Part shown: piece after piece, positions 21,256 to 32,132 of the stretch
Position numbering within the stretch: position 1 is the first letter of the stretch
How the letters are laid out: the number at the start of each line of letters is the position of its first letter
Origin: Blepharisma japonicum
Taxonomy: Eukaryota; Ciliophora; Heterotrichea; Heterotrichida; Blepharismidae
Direction of reading: 5' to 3'
DNA: 64,000 nucleotides
Assembly: GCA_949751835.1 (NCBI GenBank)
Contig: CATKHK010000025.1
Location: forward strand, 124,001-188,000
Made by a program: the position numbers and the translations under genes
The notes under the pieces: model-generated
What the model saw: the letters and a program-made list of their open reading frames with translations, nothing else
Database searches by the model: none
Told to the model about the DNA's origin: nothing

Positions 21256-22716
21256 ATGGAACTAATCACAAGAGCTTCGAGATTTTCTGCTAGAAACGCT
21301 GTATTTTGTAGAGGGAGAACTTTTACATATGGCGACTTACTAACTCATGCAAACTTGGTCAGTGGAAAGCTACTATCACAGAAAAGCGATATGAAAGGAG
21401 AAAGGGTTGTATTGTTGACCCCTCAGAGCTATGAATATTTGGCTTGCCAATGGGGAATTTGGCAGGCTGGAGGCGTTGTGGTCCCACTGTGTCTGCAAAG
21501 TCCACCTCTAGAGTGGCAATATGTTGTAAATGATTGTAAACCAGCTTTTGTTATTTGTCATGGGAGTTTCTTATCGAAACTTGGATCGGTTGCTGAAAAT
21601 GCTGGAGTAAAAATTATTCCAATTGGTGACTTTGTAGCTAAAGAAGAAAAAAGTATAAATAATGCATTTAATGTTACCACGGAAAGTGATGGATTAATTT
21701 TATATACGTCTGGAACGACAGGAAAACCAAAAGGCGCAGTGCAGACCCATGCAAAAATTGAATTCCAAGTAAAAAGTCTTGTGGATGCATGGGGCTGGAA
21801 CGAAAACGATAATTTTCTTGAAGTGATGCCGCTGCATCATGTGCATAGCATTAATAATCTCTTAAGTGCTTTATGGTCTGGGGCAAGCATTACATTTCAT
21901 CAAAGGTTTGATCCATTAATTGCATGGAAAGAAATAAAAAGAAATAAATCGCTTACCATTTTTAGTGCTTTGCCCACAATTTATACAAGGTTGTTACAGG
22001 AATGGAATTATATGAACAATAACGATAAAGCTGAAATTTTAAATGAATGCAAAAAGTTTAGATTAATGGTTTCAGGCGCATATGCTTTATCTGAAAAAGT
22101 TTGGGCTGATTGGCATACAGCTACTGGGCATACTTTGCTTGAAAGATATGGGCTCACAGAAACAGGAATCGTTCTGTGTAATTCATTAAATGGGACTAGA
22201 AGACCTGGGTGGGTAGGAAAGCCTCTTCCACAAGTTGAAGCAAAAATTGATGGAAACGAGCTGAAACTGAAGTCTCCAGGGATGTTTAAAGAATATTTCA
22301 ATAATCCGACAGCGACTCAGCAAGCTTTTGACGAAGAAGGATGGTTTAAGACAGGAGATATCGCTGAAGTAGACCCTCAGACTGGAGATTATAAAATATG
22401 TGGCAGGCTAAGTATGGATATGATAAAGACTGCTGGGTATAAAGTATCAGCTGAAGATATGGAAAAAGAGCTAAAAGAACACCCAGATGTCCAAGAAATT
22501 GCAGTTCTTGGAGTCCCAAATTATGAGTATGGAGAAATAATAGGAGTTGTAGTAAAAAGCAAGAAGAATATAACTCTGCATGATATTCAAAGTTGGTGCA
22601 AAATGAGAATGGCAAGCTATAAAATACCAAGGATTATTAAGCAAGTTGATCAGCTTCCAGTTGATGCCAATGGAAAAGCTAATAAAAAAGAACTTTTACA
22701 GCTATTCAGCCATTAA
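21256..22716 (+). CDS. acyl-CoA synthetase, ACSF3 (malonyl-CoA synthetase)-like
   Basis: 486 residues of the ANL (adenylate-forming) superfamily. Motifs in order: AMP-binding P-loop ILYTSGTTGKPKGAVQTH (about 154-171), MPLHHVHS, ERYGLTETG, the ATP-ribose Asp in GWFKTGDIAEV, hinge GRLSMDMIKTAGYKVSA, and the C-terminal lysine in DANGKANKKEL. The MPLHHVHS and LNGTRRPGWVGKPLP signatures resemble ACSF3/malonyl-CoA synthetase more than long-chain synthetases. In animals that enzyme is mitochondrial and supplies malonyl-CoA for mitochondrial fatty-acid synthesis; no clear presequence is visible here. All Trp are TGG. Starts 31 nt after the eL8 stop. Confidence 0.9.
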   Translation: MELITRASRFSARNAVFCRGRTFTYGDLLTHANLVSGKLLSQKSDMKGERVVLLTPQSYEYLACQWGIWQAGGVVVPLCLQSPPLEWQYVVNDCKPAFVICHGSFLSKLGSVAENAGVKIIPIGDFVAKEEKSINNAFNVTTESDGLILYTSGTTGKPKGAVQTHAKIEFQVKSLVDAWGWNENDNFLEVMPLHHVHSINNLLSALWSGASITFHQRFDPLIAWKEIKRNKSLTIFSALPTIYTRLLQEWNYMNNNDKAEILNECKKFRLMVSGAYALSEKVWADWHTATGHTLLERYGLTETGIVLCNSLNGTRRPGWVGKPLPQVEAKIDGNELKLKSPGMFKEYFNNPTATQQAFDEEGWFKTGDIAEVDPQTGDYKICGRLSMDMIKTAGYKVSAEDMEKELKEHPDVQEIAVLGVPNYEYGEIIGVVVKSKKNITLHDIQSWCKMRMASYKIPRIIKQVDQLPVDANGKANKKELLQLFSH

Positions 22717-22937
22717 AAAAAGCAATTAATGCGAATGCATAAAAATAATAAAATCAAAAATTGCCAATTAATTATTTTACTAATATAAACGTTATTAGAA
22801 TTATAAATTATCAGTATAATCATGGATAAATAAAAAATGATGAAGATATATTATTGGCTATCTTCTATAAAATACTTACATAGTTTATGTATTAAAATTA
22901 TTTAATATAATCCTAGATGATAAGTTAAATAAAATTA

Positions 22938-23423
22938 ATGATAGAATATTTTGTTAAGTATGATAACCTTCTTGAAAAGCTGATGATACTATGTGACGAT
23001 CCTCTAACAATTATAAAGTTTCCTATCACAGAAGAAGCTGCATCACTCTTTGGTAATTCCTATTCAGAGTTGACATCTCAACACAAAGAAATAAAAGAAA
23101 AACTATGAAAAGCCATCCCATCTCTTAAACTCCTTGAATTAAAAATTGTACCAAGCCGTTTAAGCTTAAAGCGGTTTAATCTAGTGCTTTTTCTGCTTAT
23201 AGCAGATCACTTGCCTAAAGCCAAAACTCACCATTATTCAGATTCCCTGTCTACAGAAGATTCATATGCTTCTTCATTTTTAGACAGATCTTCCTTTTTG
23301 CAGCAAGAACGAGCAAGATTAAACGTACCATACGAACAAGCTATGGATTTAGAAGCAAGTATGGCCACAGCCTATGAACAAAATTGTATAGACTCAGACA
23401 GCTGAAACACTACAATATATTAA
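22938..23423 (+). CDS. unknown protein, 161 residues
   Basis: Frame runs from the ATG at 22938 to TAA at 23421 with TGA at 23106 and 23403 read as Trp. The N-terminal half is helical and hydrophobic (LKLLELKIVPSRL, LVLFLLIADHLP); the C-terminal part has a Ser-rich stretch and QQERARLNVPYEQAMDLEAS, faintly like the helix preceding UBX domains, although no UBX fold follows. Its stop lies 8 nt from the stop of the convergent gene at 23432. No assignment. Confidence 0.6.
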
Positions 23424-23431
23424 TAACTAAT

Positions 23432-24196
23432 TTACCATACTTTTAAAATTTTCGATATTTTCGTTTTTACGTTCGGTTCTGGGGAAATTAAAAATCGCTT
23501 CTTTTTCCATTTATCCACAGAAATCGCTAGATTTTTGCATAAAGCGATTCTTTTTTTGTATAGAACCCCAGTGATTTCGTCTGAATCTTTTTTAAATCTA
23601 ATACGAGGTGGTGATATAATATTTGTCGGGTTACGATAATTGTGAGAAAGCCTATCAAAAACTGAATTATTGACAATAGACTCTTTTATTTTATTTTCTT
23701 CATCTTCTTTTTGAGTTTTTCTCATTGCCCTTATGATATGATGATAATTTCTCATTAGAAGTTCATTCTTGACACGATCTCGAAGAGGAATGTCGATTGG
23801 TAGTGGAACTTCGTATTCATCGGTATTTCTGAAGGATTGGACTCGACTTTCAATATAGGAATAATCAGGGATTTCGGAATGTGGCCGTTTATATTTTGGC
23901 TTTTTAGGAAATTTTTTACATGAGTTTGAATTAATAATTGATTGAATATCTTTCGGATATGTACGATAAGAGTAGCCGCTTGGCAAATCTTCATAGTCTT
24001 TTGATGATAAATCTATTTGATCGCGCAAGCTATTATTTCTCCTACGAGATGATGCTCTTGTTGATAATTTTGAGTTAATTTTGAGATCACTAGGAGTATT
24101 CCTGGTTGATTTAAGAGGTTTGAATCCGTAGGACACTTGAGAATCATAAACAGGGACAGCTAAAAAAGCATTAAGTGACCCTAGATGTTCACCCAT
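23432..24196 (-). CDS. basic protein of unknown function
   Basis: 254 residues, very rich in Lys, Arg and Ser, with Tyr-containing polar segments and no membrane helix. No domain recognised. Convergent with the preceding gene; stops 8 nt apart. Long open frame and codon choice like the neighbours support a real gene. Confidence 0.65.
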   Translation of the reverse strand: MGEHLGSLNAFLAVPVYDSQVSYGFKPLKSTRNTPSDLKINSKLSTRASSRRRNNSLRDQIDLSSKDYEDLPSGYSYRTYPKDIQSIINSNSCKKFPKKPKYKRPHSEIPDYSYIESRVQSFRNTDEYEVPLPIDIPLRDRVKNELLMRNYHHIIRAMRKTQKEDEENKIKESIVNNSVFDRLSHNYRNPTNIISPPRIRFKKDSDEITGVLYKKRIALCKNLAISVDKWKKKRFLISPEPNVKTKISKILKVW

Positions 24197-25035
24197 TTAG
24201 TTAAGTATTAAGGAATTTCCTGTATTTTGATTTAAAACAGTAAATTATTTCTGAATTCTCATGTTTTCAGTATACAATCATATGCAGGTGCATGTCATTG
24301 TTTATAAATTCTAGAGAGAATTATCAAAAAAATTAAAAAACTTTTAAGCTATTGTTTTTATAGAGAAAAGCAGATTTTGATAACTATAAAAGCAATTTTA
24401 TTATTTTCAGATAATTTTTTCGTCATTAGTCTGGTGTAGATAAGGACTAAAAAAATCATCATTAGAGATCAATAAATCAGAATAAGGAATCATTAGTGTG
24501 CAGTAGAGGGAGCCCTTATACATTCATCATTACGCAAATTATATATTATAAGCCTTATATTTAATCAACATGGAATTATGATTAGAAATTATACAAAACT
24601 TTGGATTGACTGAAATCATTAAAATAGTCTAAATTCTATAAGTTTGTATTGAATTAATAAAGAAAAGATAAACCAATCCAGAAAATTCAATATCCTAACC
24701 TTATATAAGAAATTCTAAACAAATGCAAAATTATGCAGATGGAAATAATTATGAAATCAGAAATGTTTTCGTCATAAAATCTGGCAATGTGATTATCATC
24801 ATGGCAAAGAAATGCTTAAAGATTTTCTTTCTCAAAAATAATCCTTTAATGGATTAATTTATATAAGCCACATATATGGAGTCCATTTTTACCTGAAATT
24901 AAAATCCAAATTAACACTTCATAATTTTCTATATAAAAATCTCAGCCTAAATAGATCAAAAATTCCTGAAATTTTTAATACAATTAGATTTTCTTATGAT
25001 TTTTATTTCCTATTTATTCATATTTTAAATTAAAA
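24197..25035. other. AT-rich intergenic region
   Basis: About 840 nt between divergent ATGs. AT-rich with stops in every frame. I see no further gene, RNA gene or repeat; it presumably carries the promoters of the genes at 24196 (minus) and 25036 (plus). Confidence 0.45.
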
Positions 25036-25791
25036 ATGTATTCAAATCCTGAGTCAGAGCTAGCAAACGAGCTAAACACATTTGCTGCAGCAATCCACCC
25101 TTATAATCCCCAAAACAGGTTTAAAGCGATGCTTTATAATATGGCTCCTAAAAATTACAATATCCATCTGCTTCATTCTAATAGATATCAGCCTAATGAA
25201 AAGCAAGAATATTTTATGACAGATGGAGCTCTTTTAAATGAAGCATTAACTAAAAATCCAGACCCAGAACACTTATATCCTTGACAAATTAACTCTTGTA
25301 AGCAGCTTTCGGATAGGCTTGAAACAGATCTTGCAACAACTGGATTATTTCTTGAAACTTTAGACAAAATGGAGACTGACCTTCGCGAAGTAGAAATTGA
25401 AATGACTTCTAAAGCTTCAGAACGTTTACGTAAAATAGAAGAAGGCCAAAATAAACTTTTCACAAAACTATGCAATACTAGACAAAAACTCGAAAAATTT
25501 CTTGAATCAAAAAATGCGCTCCAAAGAAACTCTGGGGCTGAATTAAAACTTTGGGCGAAAATTGATTATATAAACAGGAAGCTTGAAATTAAATCAAAAT
25601 TTGAAAAACTCAATACAAACGAATTAAGATCAGTCCCAGCTTTAAAAATCCCGGATGCAAAAATGAACGAAATTCTAAAATTGCTGAGAGAACAAAAAAA
25701 CAGCTTATCAGAACTCAAAAAAAATGTAGTCGCTGATAAAAACCGAGTGCAAAAAATAGAAGAAAACTTAAGAAAAGTTAGTAGAAAATAA
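25036..25791 (+). CDS. nucleoporin Nup54-like helical domain protein
   Basis: 251 residues, with one TGA Trp at 25282. The segment NRFKAMLYNMAP, followed by ALTKNPDPEHLYP and then W-Gln-Ile-Asn-Ser-Cys-Lys-Gln-Leu-Ser-Asp-Arg, matches the conserved start of the Nup54/Nup57 alpha-helical domain, and the remainder (residues 85-250) is coiled coil as expected. Nup54 pairs with Nup62 and Nup58 in the central channel of the nuclear pore. The FG-repeat N-terminus usual in other eukaryotes is missing, so the protein is only the structural half; an FG exon upstream would have to be unseen. Convergent with the next gene (9 nt between stops). Confidence 0.75.
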
Positions 25792-25800
25792 ATTTAATCT

Positions 25801-26517
25801 TTACTTGTTTTTAAGCAGAGTTGGAGGTGTATAAAATGGTCCAATCCCTCCTAATTTTAGACAATTTACGTTGTGTTCAGTAAATTCGCCTGATTTTTTA
25901 AAAAAGGCCCGAGGATTTGCTTTGAGTGTTTCTTGGTAATTATTGTCAAGTTTTTTGTTATTGAGCTTACAATGGTCTAGATATTCACAAAAGCCTCCTT
26001 GTCTATGAGAAGTAGTAGTTGGAGGTCGAGGTGGGACACTAGTAAGGGTTATAGGGTTATAATCACTGCTATGGTAATTTATCATAGAATTTTTTCTTAC
26101 AAGCGGGTTTCACCCTTCTGTTGACTCTTTATTGGCATGATAACTCTTTTCTTGGATCCTTGGTAAGTCAAATGAAGCTGATGAAAAATTTTGACTTAAA
26201 TAAGAACTTCTGCTCTCAGCTCGAGTTGTATTTGAAGGCAGTGCAGTATATGAATTTGTTTTTGTGACATTTGCATTATATATCCCTGAATTGGTGTAAT
26301 ATTTCCCTGTTTTTCAAGAATTGCTTTGATAAGGAGTTTTTGGAAACTGGAAAACTCGATGTCGAGAATGCGAAGTGTTAACTCTTTGATTATTCATAGA
26401 GCTGATATGATCAGAATTTTGAGATGATTTTACATTGCCTTTTTGTGAAAGAGTTTTAATTGGGTTTGGCTTTAAAATTGTAGGACTTATACGACCTGAG
26501 ATTGGCTTAGATGACAT
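25801..26517 (-). CDS. Ser/Asn/Pro-rich protein of unknown function
   Basis: 238 residues with TGA at 26314 and 26111 read as Trp. Low complexity, Ser/Thr/Asn/Pro-rich, no membrane segment; the C-terminal 90 residues contain a conserved-looking block (GGFCEYLDHCKLNN, then LKLGGIGPFYTPPTLL). No family recognised. Confidence 0.6.
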
Positions 26518-27950
26518 TTATATTTGTTGAGATATTGGATGGTAATTCCTATTATAAATAAATTCAAATTTATCTATAAGATTAATATAAGGAAAGTTAT
26601 GGCTTTAAAATGTGTTTAATCTAAAGACATAAAAATAAATTCAGAAAGTAAATATTCTATATTTTGATGTTGCTATAAAGATTTTATCTTTAATATAAGT
26701 TGAATGCTTTAATTTAACATTTATAAAAATTATAAACTTTAATTTGCCTATGAGACATTAATAACGGAACATAACTTAGAAAAGCTCTATGAGAATCAGA
26801 TTATTTTAAAATCAGCAAAATTTTGAATTAAAAATTTCTGAATAGATAGTATGGTATATAAAATTTGTATATAAATCTGATAAATGGAAAATTTAATAGA
26901 TAAAAAAAGCTTATTGTGGCACAGATAATTATTTATTGCAAATTAAAATCAAGATTGTGCTTTAAATAAATATTCAATCAATTATTTTTATAATTTTTTA
27001 AATAAATTATAAAAATATTTCATTATTTAATTTTATTATTTAAGACCATAATCGTTATTATTTTTTGCAAATAATCATTTGAAAAAAATTAAATCAGAAG
27101 ATTCTCTTAAGTTAATTTTTTGAGTTCTTAATAAAATAAAAAGCTAATTAGTCTTTATACTTTTTGATTTAGGCAAGTAGCATTTCATAAATCGCTATTT
27201 GTATAGTTGAAATACAATTAAACAATATGAGCAATTTGCTTAATAGATAAGACAAATATTCATCTATCATAATCTATTTTGTAATCTAAGCTTGAATCTG
27301 ATGTCAAAAATCAATTTTTAAATATAAGAAGTATAATTAGTTAACAATACTCAATTGTTATGATAAAGAAATATATAATATAAATTTAAGCTTAATCTGA
27401 TTAGTCCTATAAAGGTCTCTAAATCATCAGATTAAAAAATAATTATTGGACTCATATCTATATAGCTCTTCATGCCATATCACTCCATACTTAAGTGCTA
27501 AAATTTCAAAAATGCAAGTGCAATCTGTTGCAAAAAAAAATGAATACCGATTGATGATTATACACATTTATTTATCCTTTGAAACTAACTTAAATTTTAA
27601 ACTTAAGTTACTAGTTTGTACTCATTTTTGCCATCTTAAATTCCCATAAAAATTAATAAACTATCACTTATTCAAGGAGAGAAATTTAACTAGCCAGACT
27701 CCTTTAAAGAATAGATGCCTTTGAGCTGTAAAACATAGTCTAATAGCTTAGCTGACATTTTATATAATAATAATTTCCTATACCAAAAGTCTTAAAATTG
27801 TTTCTTTTTTTTATCATTTCAAATCATTTCTGAGATTATTTAGATTTTTTAATTTTATAAATTCTTGAAATTTGCTTTATTTTAATATTTAATTAATTAT
27901 TCTGTTCTATTACTCTTTTATTAACGCTTTTACTTACATTATAATAATTA
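26518..27950. other. longest gene-free stretch, AT-rich
   Basis: About 1.43 kb between the minus-strand gene ending at 26517 and the ATG at 27951. Extremely AT-rich with long A and T runs. A 67-codon frame near 27446-27649 lacks an ATG and coding composition. I find no tRNA boxes, no direct or inverted repeats and no telomeric repeat. Confidence 0.4.
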
Positions 27951-28571
27951 ATGGGTAAAAAGATTGGTATTTATAGGCTATTGTCAGTCAAGTACGAAAA
28001 AGAAATAACCGTCATGCGTCAGCAACTTATATCAAGAATTGCTGCTACGAATTCTCTCTACTCTTTAATGAGTGACTTCCATTTGTTTGAGCTGTTGAGC
28101 AATGCATCAAATTTCTTCCACCTAACCTGCATAGAAATATGCGAGATGGCGATCTTATTGAAGCGGTTTAAAAATTTCTTTTCGTTCACAAACGAAGAAA
28201 TTGTTTTTATTGTGGCTTATATTACAAAGGCAAATTTCAATACAAAGATTGGAATTTATGAAGAAAAGTTGGTAAAACGCTTTCCGAATTTTCTAATAAA
28301 ATACGCCGACTTTTTAAATGTAAATTTTACAGTTCAAAACTTTAGCACTACCGAAATTTTGAACAAATATAAAGAGCTTACTGAAGGAATCGTGACGCCA
28401 CAAAGAAAAATTGATGAGCTAAATGAAAATTTAAATTGTATCATGAGAACTGGCTATAAAAGAAAAGCATCAAAGTTAGACATGAAGGATGAAATAGCTG
28501 TAAATTTGCACTTAAAAAAGATAAAGAAGGATTTCTTCGGGGAAGAAAACTTGGATGATTTGGAGGTCTAA
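27951..28571 (+). CDS. unknown helical protein, 206 residues
   Basis: Single open frame with no Trp. Predominantly helical with alternating hydrophobic stretches (FHLFELLSNASNFFHLTCIE, EEIVFIVAYITK) and a basic C-terminus (GYKRKASKL). The layout is vaguely like a cyclin or HEAT-type helical fold, but no signature is clear. No membrane segment long enough to be certain. Function unknown. Confidence 0.65.
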   Translation: MGKKIGIYRLLSVKYEKEITVMRQQLISRIAATNSLYSLMSDFHLFELLSNASNFFHLTCIEICEMAILLKRFKNFFSFTNEEIVFIVAYITKANFNTKIGIYEEKLVKRFPNFLIKYADFLNVNFTVQNFSTTEILNKYKELTEGIVTPQRKIDELNENLNCIMRTGYKRKASKLDMKDEIAVNLHLKKIKKDFFGEENLDDLEV

Positions 28572-29147
28572 AATTGATCTCCATTTTGGAACCAATAATA
28601 ATAATTTAGACGAAATTTAAAATTTATTATTCAAAATAAATATTCAAAAGTATTGAATTTATTTAATTAATACGAATGATGGTTTAGAGGTTTTAATGGA
28701 TTATTTGCATAAAAATTAAGGATATAAATTTAAAGATATTTAATATATTAAAATTATGAAATTCAATATCTTTGGTCAAACCCAGCTTTTGTGTTTTGCA
28801 GTAATATTTGCCGAATTTTTTAAGATATTTCTATTTAAAAATAAAATTTTCACGAGATTTTGTAAAAAATAATCTCTGCATAGATTAACATAAAGTAGTT
28901 TCACTCAATAATCTATATGAATTAAAATAAATATTTGCTTTATATGCCAAAATTCCAACAAATTAAAAGAGAGACCATATTTCTAAATAAGATGCCTTAA
29001 AATTACTCTTATAAAAATCAGTACAGACTATTTAGTTCTTCACAGAAGAATCTTTAAAAAAACCCACAAATCCTTCCTCTTCCTCTTCTCATTCAAATCT
29101 TCTTTATAATAATTTAAAATATCCGTTTATATAATTTCGCAGCCATT
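28572..29147. other. AT-rich intergenic region
   Basis: About 575 nt with no supported ORF, RNA gene or repeat seen. It includes the presumed promoter of the membrane protein at 29148. Confidence 0.4.
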
Positions 29148-29573
29148 ATGAAAATTATATTAGGTTTATTGATACTTTTGATTTCTTCAAATGCAAGTGA
29201 GCAGTACTCACATGATGTAAACGGGAACAGAATTTACCTTGAAATATCATCTCAAGCAAGAGGAGATTTTACAAAGTTAAAAAATTCAGAAAAAAATACA
29301 CCGATTTTAACCCAGTTAAGTAACGATGGATCTGGGGAAGATGATGATGGTATGGAAGATGATACGAAAATTATAACCGTATTTTTGCTTAATATACTTG
29401 CATGTGTATTGTGCTGTGGATTCCTCCAGTTAGTGCTAATGCTTAGTAAAAGAATGAATAGTGAACTAAGTGATATGAGAAAAAATTATAAGCAGTATCA
29501 AGGTTTTCTAAGATTTAAAGAATTTCGGAAAGCTTGGGCAAAAGAAAATGAAGGGGAGAGCTCTGATAATTAA
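29148..29573 (+). CDS. single-pass type I membrane protein, unknown
   Basis: 141 residues. A signal peptide (residues 1-16, LLILLISSNAS) precedes a short lumenal or extracellular part with an acidic patch (DGSGEDDDGMEDD), one transmembrane helix at about 77-102 (VFLLNILACVLCCGFLQLVL), and a charged 40-residue cytosolic tail. No family recognised. Confidence 0.7.
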   Translation: MKIILGLLILLISSNASEQYSHDVNGNRIYLEISSQARGDFTKLKNSEKNTPILTQLSNDGSGEDDDGMEDDTKIITVFLLNILACVLCCGFLQLVLMLSKRMNSELSDMRKNYKQYQGFLRFKEFRKAWAKENEGESSDN

Positions 29574-29905
29574 ATATTTCATTTTAATATAATGCGAAAC
29601 AAATTTTATCAAATTTCATATTTGGATACAATTTTTTAATTTTCTTAAACTTGCAAAATGCTGCCTAATTTTATTTATGAGCCAGTTTTGTGAAGTATCC
29701 TAATTTTTTCTTTAATAATCTATACTCATTATGATGAATCTTTGAGATTAATTTAATTTTCAATAGATTTTGTCCACATTCTATGTTCACTATCTGCGCT
29801 AGCCTAATAAATCAAGCTAAAAATGATATCAAAATGATTACAGTAATGCAGTCTGTATAATGGAAGCTTTCTTAATCTTGCAAGCCTCTATATGCTTTTT
29901 GAGCA
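29574..29905. other. intergenic region upstream of the tRNA-like gene
   Basis: About 330 nt, AT-rich, with no ORF or repeat recognised. Confidence 0.35.
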
Positions 29906-29977
29906 TCAGAGGTAGCACAATGGTTATGCGTCAGACCTGCTCAGCTGATGAACCAAGTTCAATTCTTGGCCTCTGAC
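29906..29977 (+). tRNA. tRNA-like gene with abnormal anticodon arm; amino acid not assigned
   Basis: The ends pair perfectly: acceptor TCAGAGG (29906-29912) with CCTCTGA (29970-29976). The T arm is a perfect 5-bp stem CCAAG/CTTGG around TTCAATT. The Pol III A box TAGCACAATGG and B box GTTCAATTC fit consensus, and five T follow at 29980. The D stem is GCAC/ATGC with one C-A mismatch. The anticodon arm is wrong: TCAG and CTGA pair, but enclose 10 nt (ACCTGCTCAG) instead of 9, with no normal fifth pair. A bulged-A reading gives loop CTGCTCA with GCU, a Ser anticodon, yet there is no long variable arm. Could be a tRNA pseudogene or an unusual tRNA. Confidence 0.6.
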
Positions 29978-29979
29978 CC

Positions 29980-29984
29980 TTTTT
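29980..29984 (+). terminator. Pol III oligo-T terminator
   Basis: Run of five T three nt after the discriminator base of the tRNA-like gene, the usual Pol III stop signal. Confidence 0.55.
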
Positions 29985-30053
29985 AAAATGGTTTCACATT
30001 TTTCTATCTCTGTCATCATTATCAATCAGTTCTATCCTTTTTTGTAAAAATAA

Positions 30054-32132
30054 ATGTTGGGAGACAGCTTTATTCTATTGCAACTCTTTTTATTGGCCAG
30101 CTTTTCAATCTCGCTGATATTTTTTTTCTTTTATATGCTCTCATATATAGTTACAGGCCCTGGATCATTCACTCTTTTTATTATTCTCATATGCTATCTA
30201 CTTCACAGTATAATTGAAGGTCTAGTATTTCCAGGATCCATAACTTTATGTCGAAGAGCTTCCGAAATCGGTATTTCTAAGCGATTTGCATCAGAGCTTA
30301 AAACAACTATCAATGATTTAGAAGCAATTTTAGTAAATTTACAAAAATTTAAAGAAAGCTATGAAGATCAACAATTAAAACATTTTAATTTGAGTTTTTC
30401 CAAAAAAAGCTTTTTATCAGTGATGAAACACCTTAATGAGCTTCAAAAACAGGGGCTAATTTCGCCGAATCAAGACCGTCTCCTAACTTTATTAGTGCAG
30501 CTTGAAGAGTGCTTAAAAGGAATAAAAATTGATACAGGAAAAAATGTTGAAAACTTATGGGATTTATTAGATAAAATTCACAAAAAGAAAATCCAAGCAA
30601 GCTTAGAGAGTTTACAAATCCCTATGAAGCTATGCAAAGAACTTAATGCATTTTTATATCAGTCTTATGGAAAAACCAACTGTTTGCAAAAAGCAAAAAG
30701 ATGGATGACAGACCCTTTGTTGGGGAATCTTAATTATATGAGAGTAATTTTATCGAGCCAACTGAATGGAGAACAAATATGAATTCAAGCTCATGATGGA
30801 ATGAGAATTGATTGGTAATTTTTATTAAGCATGCTTTTTCCAAGCCATTGAAACCCAAATGGTCCTACAATGCTTTTCTGTAACCCAAATGTCGGTTTTT
30901 ATGAATTAATGCATTTTCAAACGGAATGGCTAGAGTTTTATCTTGCATTAGGCATCACTGTTTTTGCGTGAAATTACAGAGGCTATGGACGATCTCAAGG
31001 CCGCTCGGAAATCCCAAATTTTAAAAAAGATGGAGAAATGATAGTTCATTACTTAAGAAACACCCGACAAGTCAGCAAATTAGGCGTTCATGGACTATCA
31101 TTAGGTGGCTGTGTAGCTACTCATTTAGCAAGAAACTGCGATTTAGACTTTTTATTTGCAGACAGAACATTTTCAACCCTTGGAGATGCAACTAGATATA
31201 ATTTCGGACAAGTCGCGTTTTATCCTTTTCAAATTCTTGGGCCTGTAGACACAGATTCAGCTGGAGATTATATTTCTTCACATTGCTATAAAGTCCTTGC
31301 TGCAGATCCTAGAGATGACATGATTGATGATTTGGCTTCTCTAAAATCAGGGATTGCTATACAATTATTTACTAAACAAAGTGCAATTCCATATATTGAC
31401 CCTACTTTATTCGAGAAAAAATCATTTATTTTAAACATTGAGGATTTAGATCGAGCAGTAGAAGTATTGAAAAGAATAGGAAACTTAATAAAAGGCATGA
31501 TAAAAGCCATGCAAAGCCAACCAAATTCAGAAGCAACCCCCGAAAATGCAATAAAAGCGATCAAAAAGCAAAAGACTTATAAATGCGGAAATGAAAGTCT
31601 TAGTGACTATGAAAAGATTGCTGAATTAGTTGTTGATATCCATAATGTTTTAGCTCATTTAGATGCTGGAGGAAAATCTTTGAGTATAATTTTAAGCTCA
31701 AAATATATAAGGCTAAATTTTATTGCGTGGCTGTTGGTTATTGATATATGAGGAAGTGATTGTAATGAATATGCTGAAAATCTGGATTTAGGAAAAGCAA
31801 AGTCACTGGAGCTTATGAAATATTGCATTGAGTGTTTAAAAAATCTAATTTCACAGAATAAAATCTGCTCATGCACACTAATGCAGTCTATTATCGCTGA
31901 CCTTCATATTTTGATTGACACTTTAGCAAAAATACAAAGCAAGCTAGAAGACGGCGAAAACAGCACAGAAGCTAACGAGTCCCTAAGCAGCTTTGACAGC
32001 TTTAAAGAAGGCATCGACTACTCCTCAGCTGGGTATCTAATTCCATTAAAAAATGGGCATAATGGAATCCTTTCCTCTATAGAAAGACATATTTACGAGA
32101 GACACTTAGCAAGAGCCCATTTTATTAGTTAA
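30054..32132 (+). CDS. membrane-anchored alpha/beta-hydrolase, paralogue 2
   Basis: 687 residues after removing a 15-nt intron (30815-30829); several TGA Trp (30781, 31749 and others). Two hydrophobic segments at about 5-30 and 34-58 anchor it, then a helical region, then the hydrolase fold: FAWNYRGYGRSQG, nucleophile elbow GVHGLSLGG (Ser344), probable acid in VLAADPRDDMIDD, probable His in KNGHNGI near the C-terminus. It aligns over its whole length with the protein at 16198-18318, for example YNFGxVA, GLY/FYEL-type lid residues, DAGGK and DYSSAGYLIP. Substrate unknown. Its last codons overlap the stop of the opposite-strand gene. Confidence 0.85.
30815..30829 (+). other. 15-nt intron of hydrolase paralogue 2
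   Basis: GTAATTTTTATTAAG, A at position 10. Splicing joins Arg-Ile-Asp-Cys to Met-Leu-Phe-Pro-Ser and restores the frame. Paralogue 1 has no intron here. Confidence 0.88.

Noticed and set aside
27446-27649. 67-codon frame in the AT-rich island
   Set aside because: No ATG at its start, composition like the surrounding intergenic DNA, no motif.
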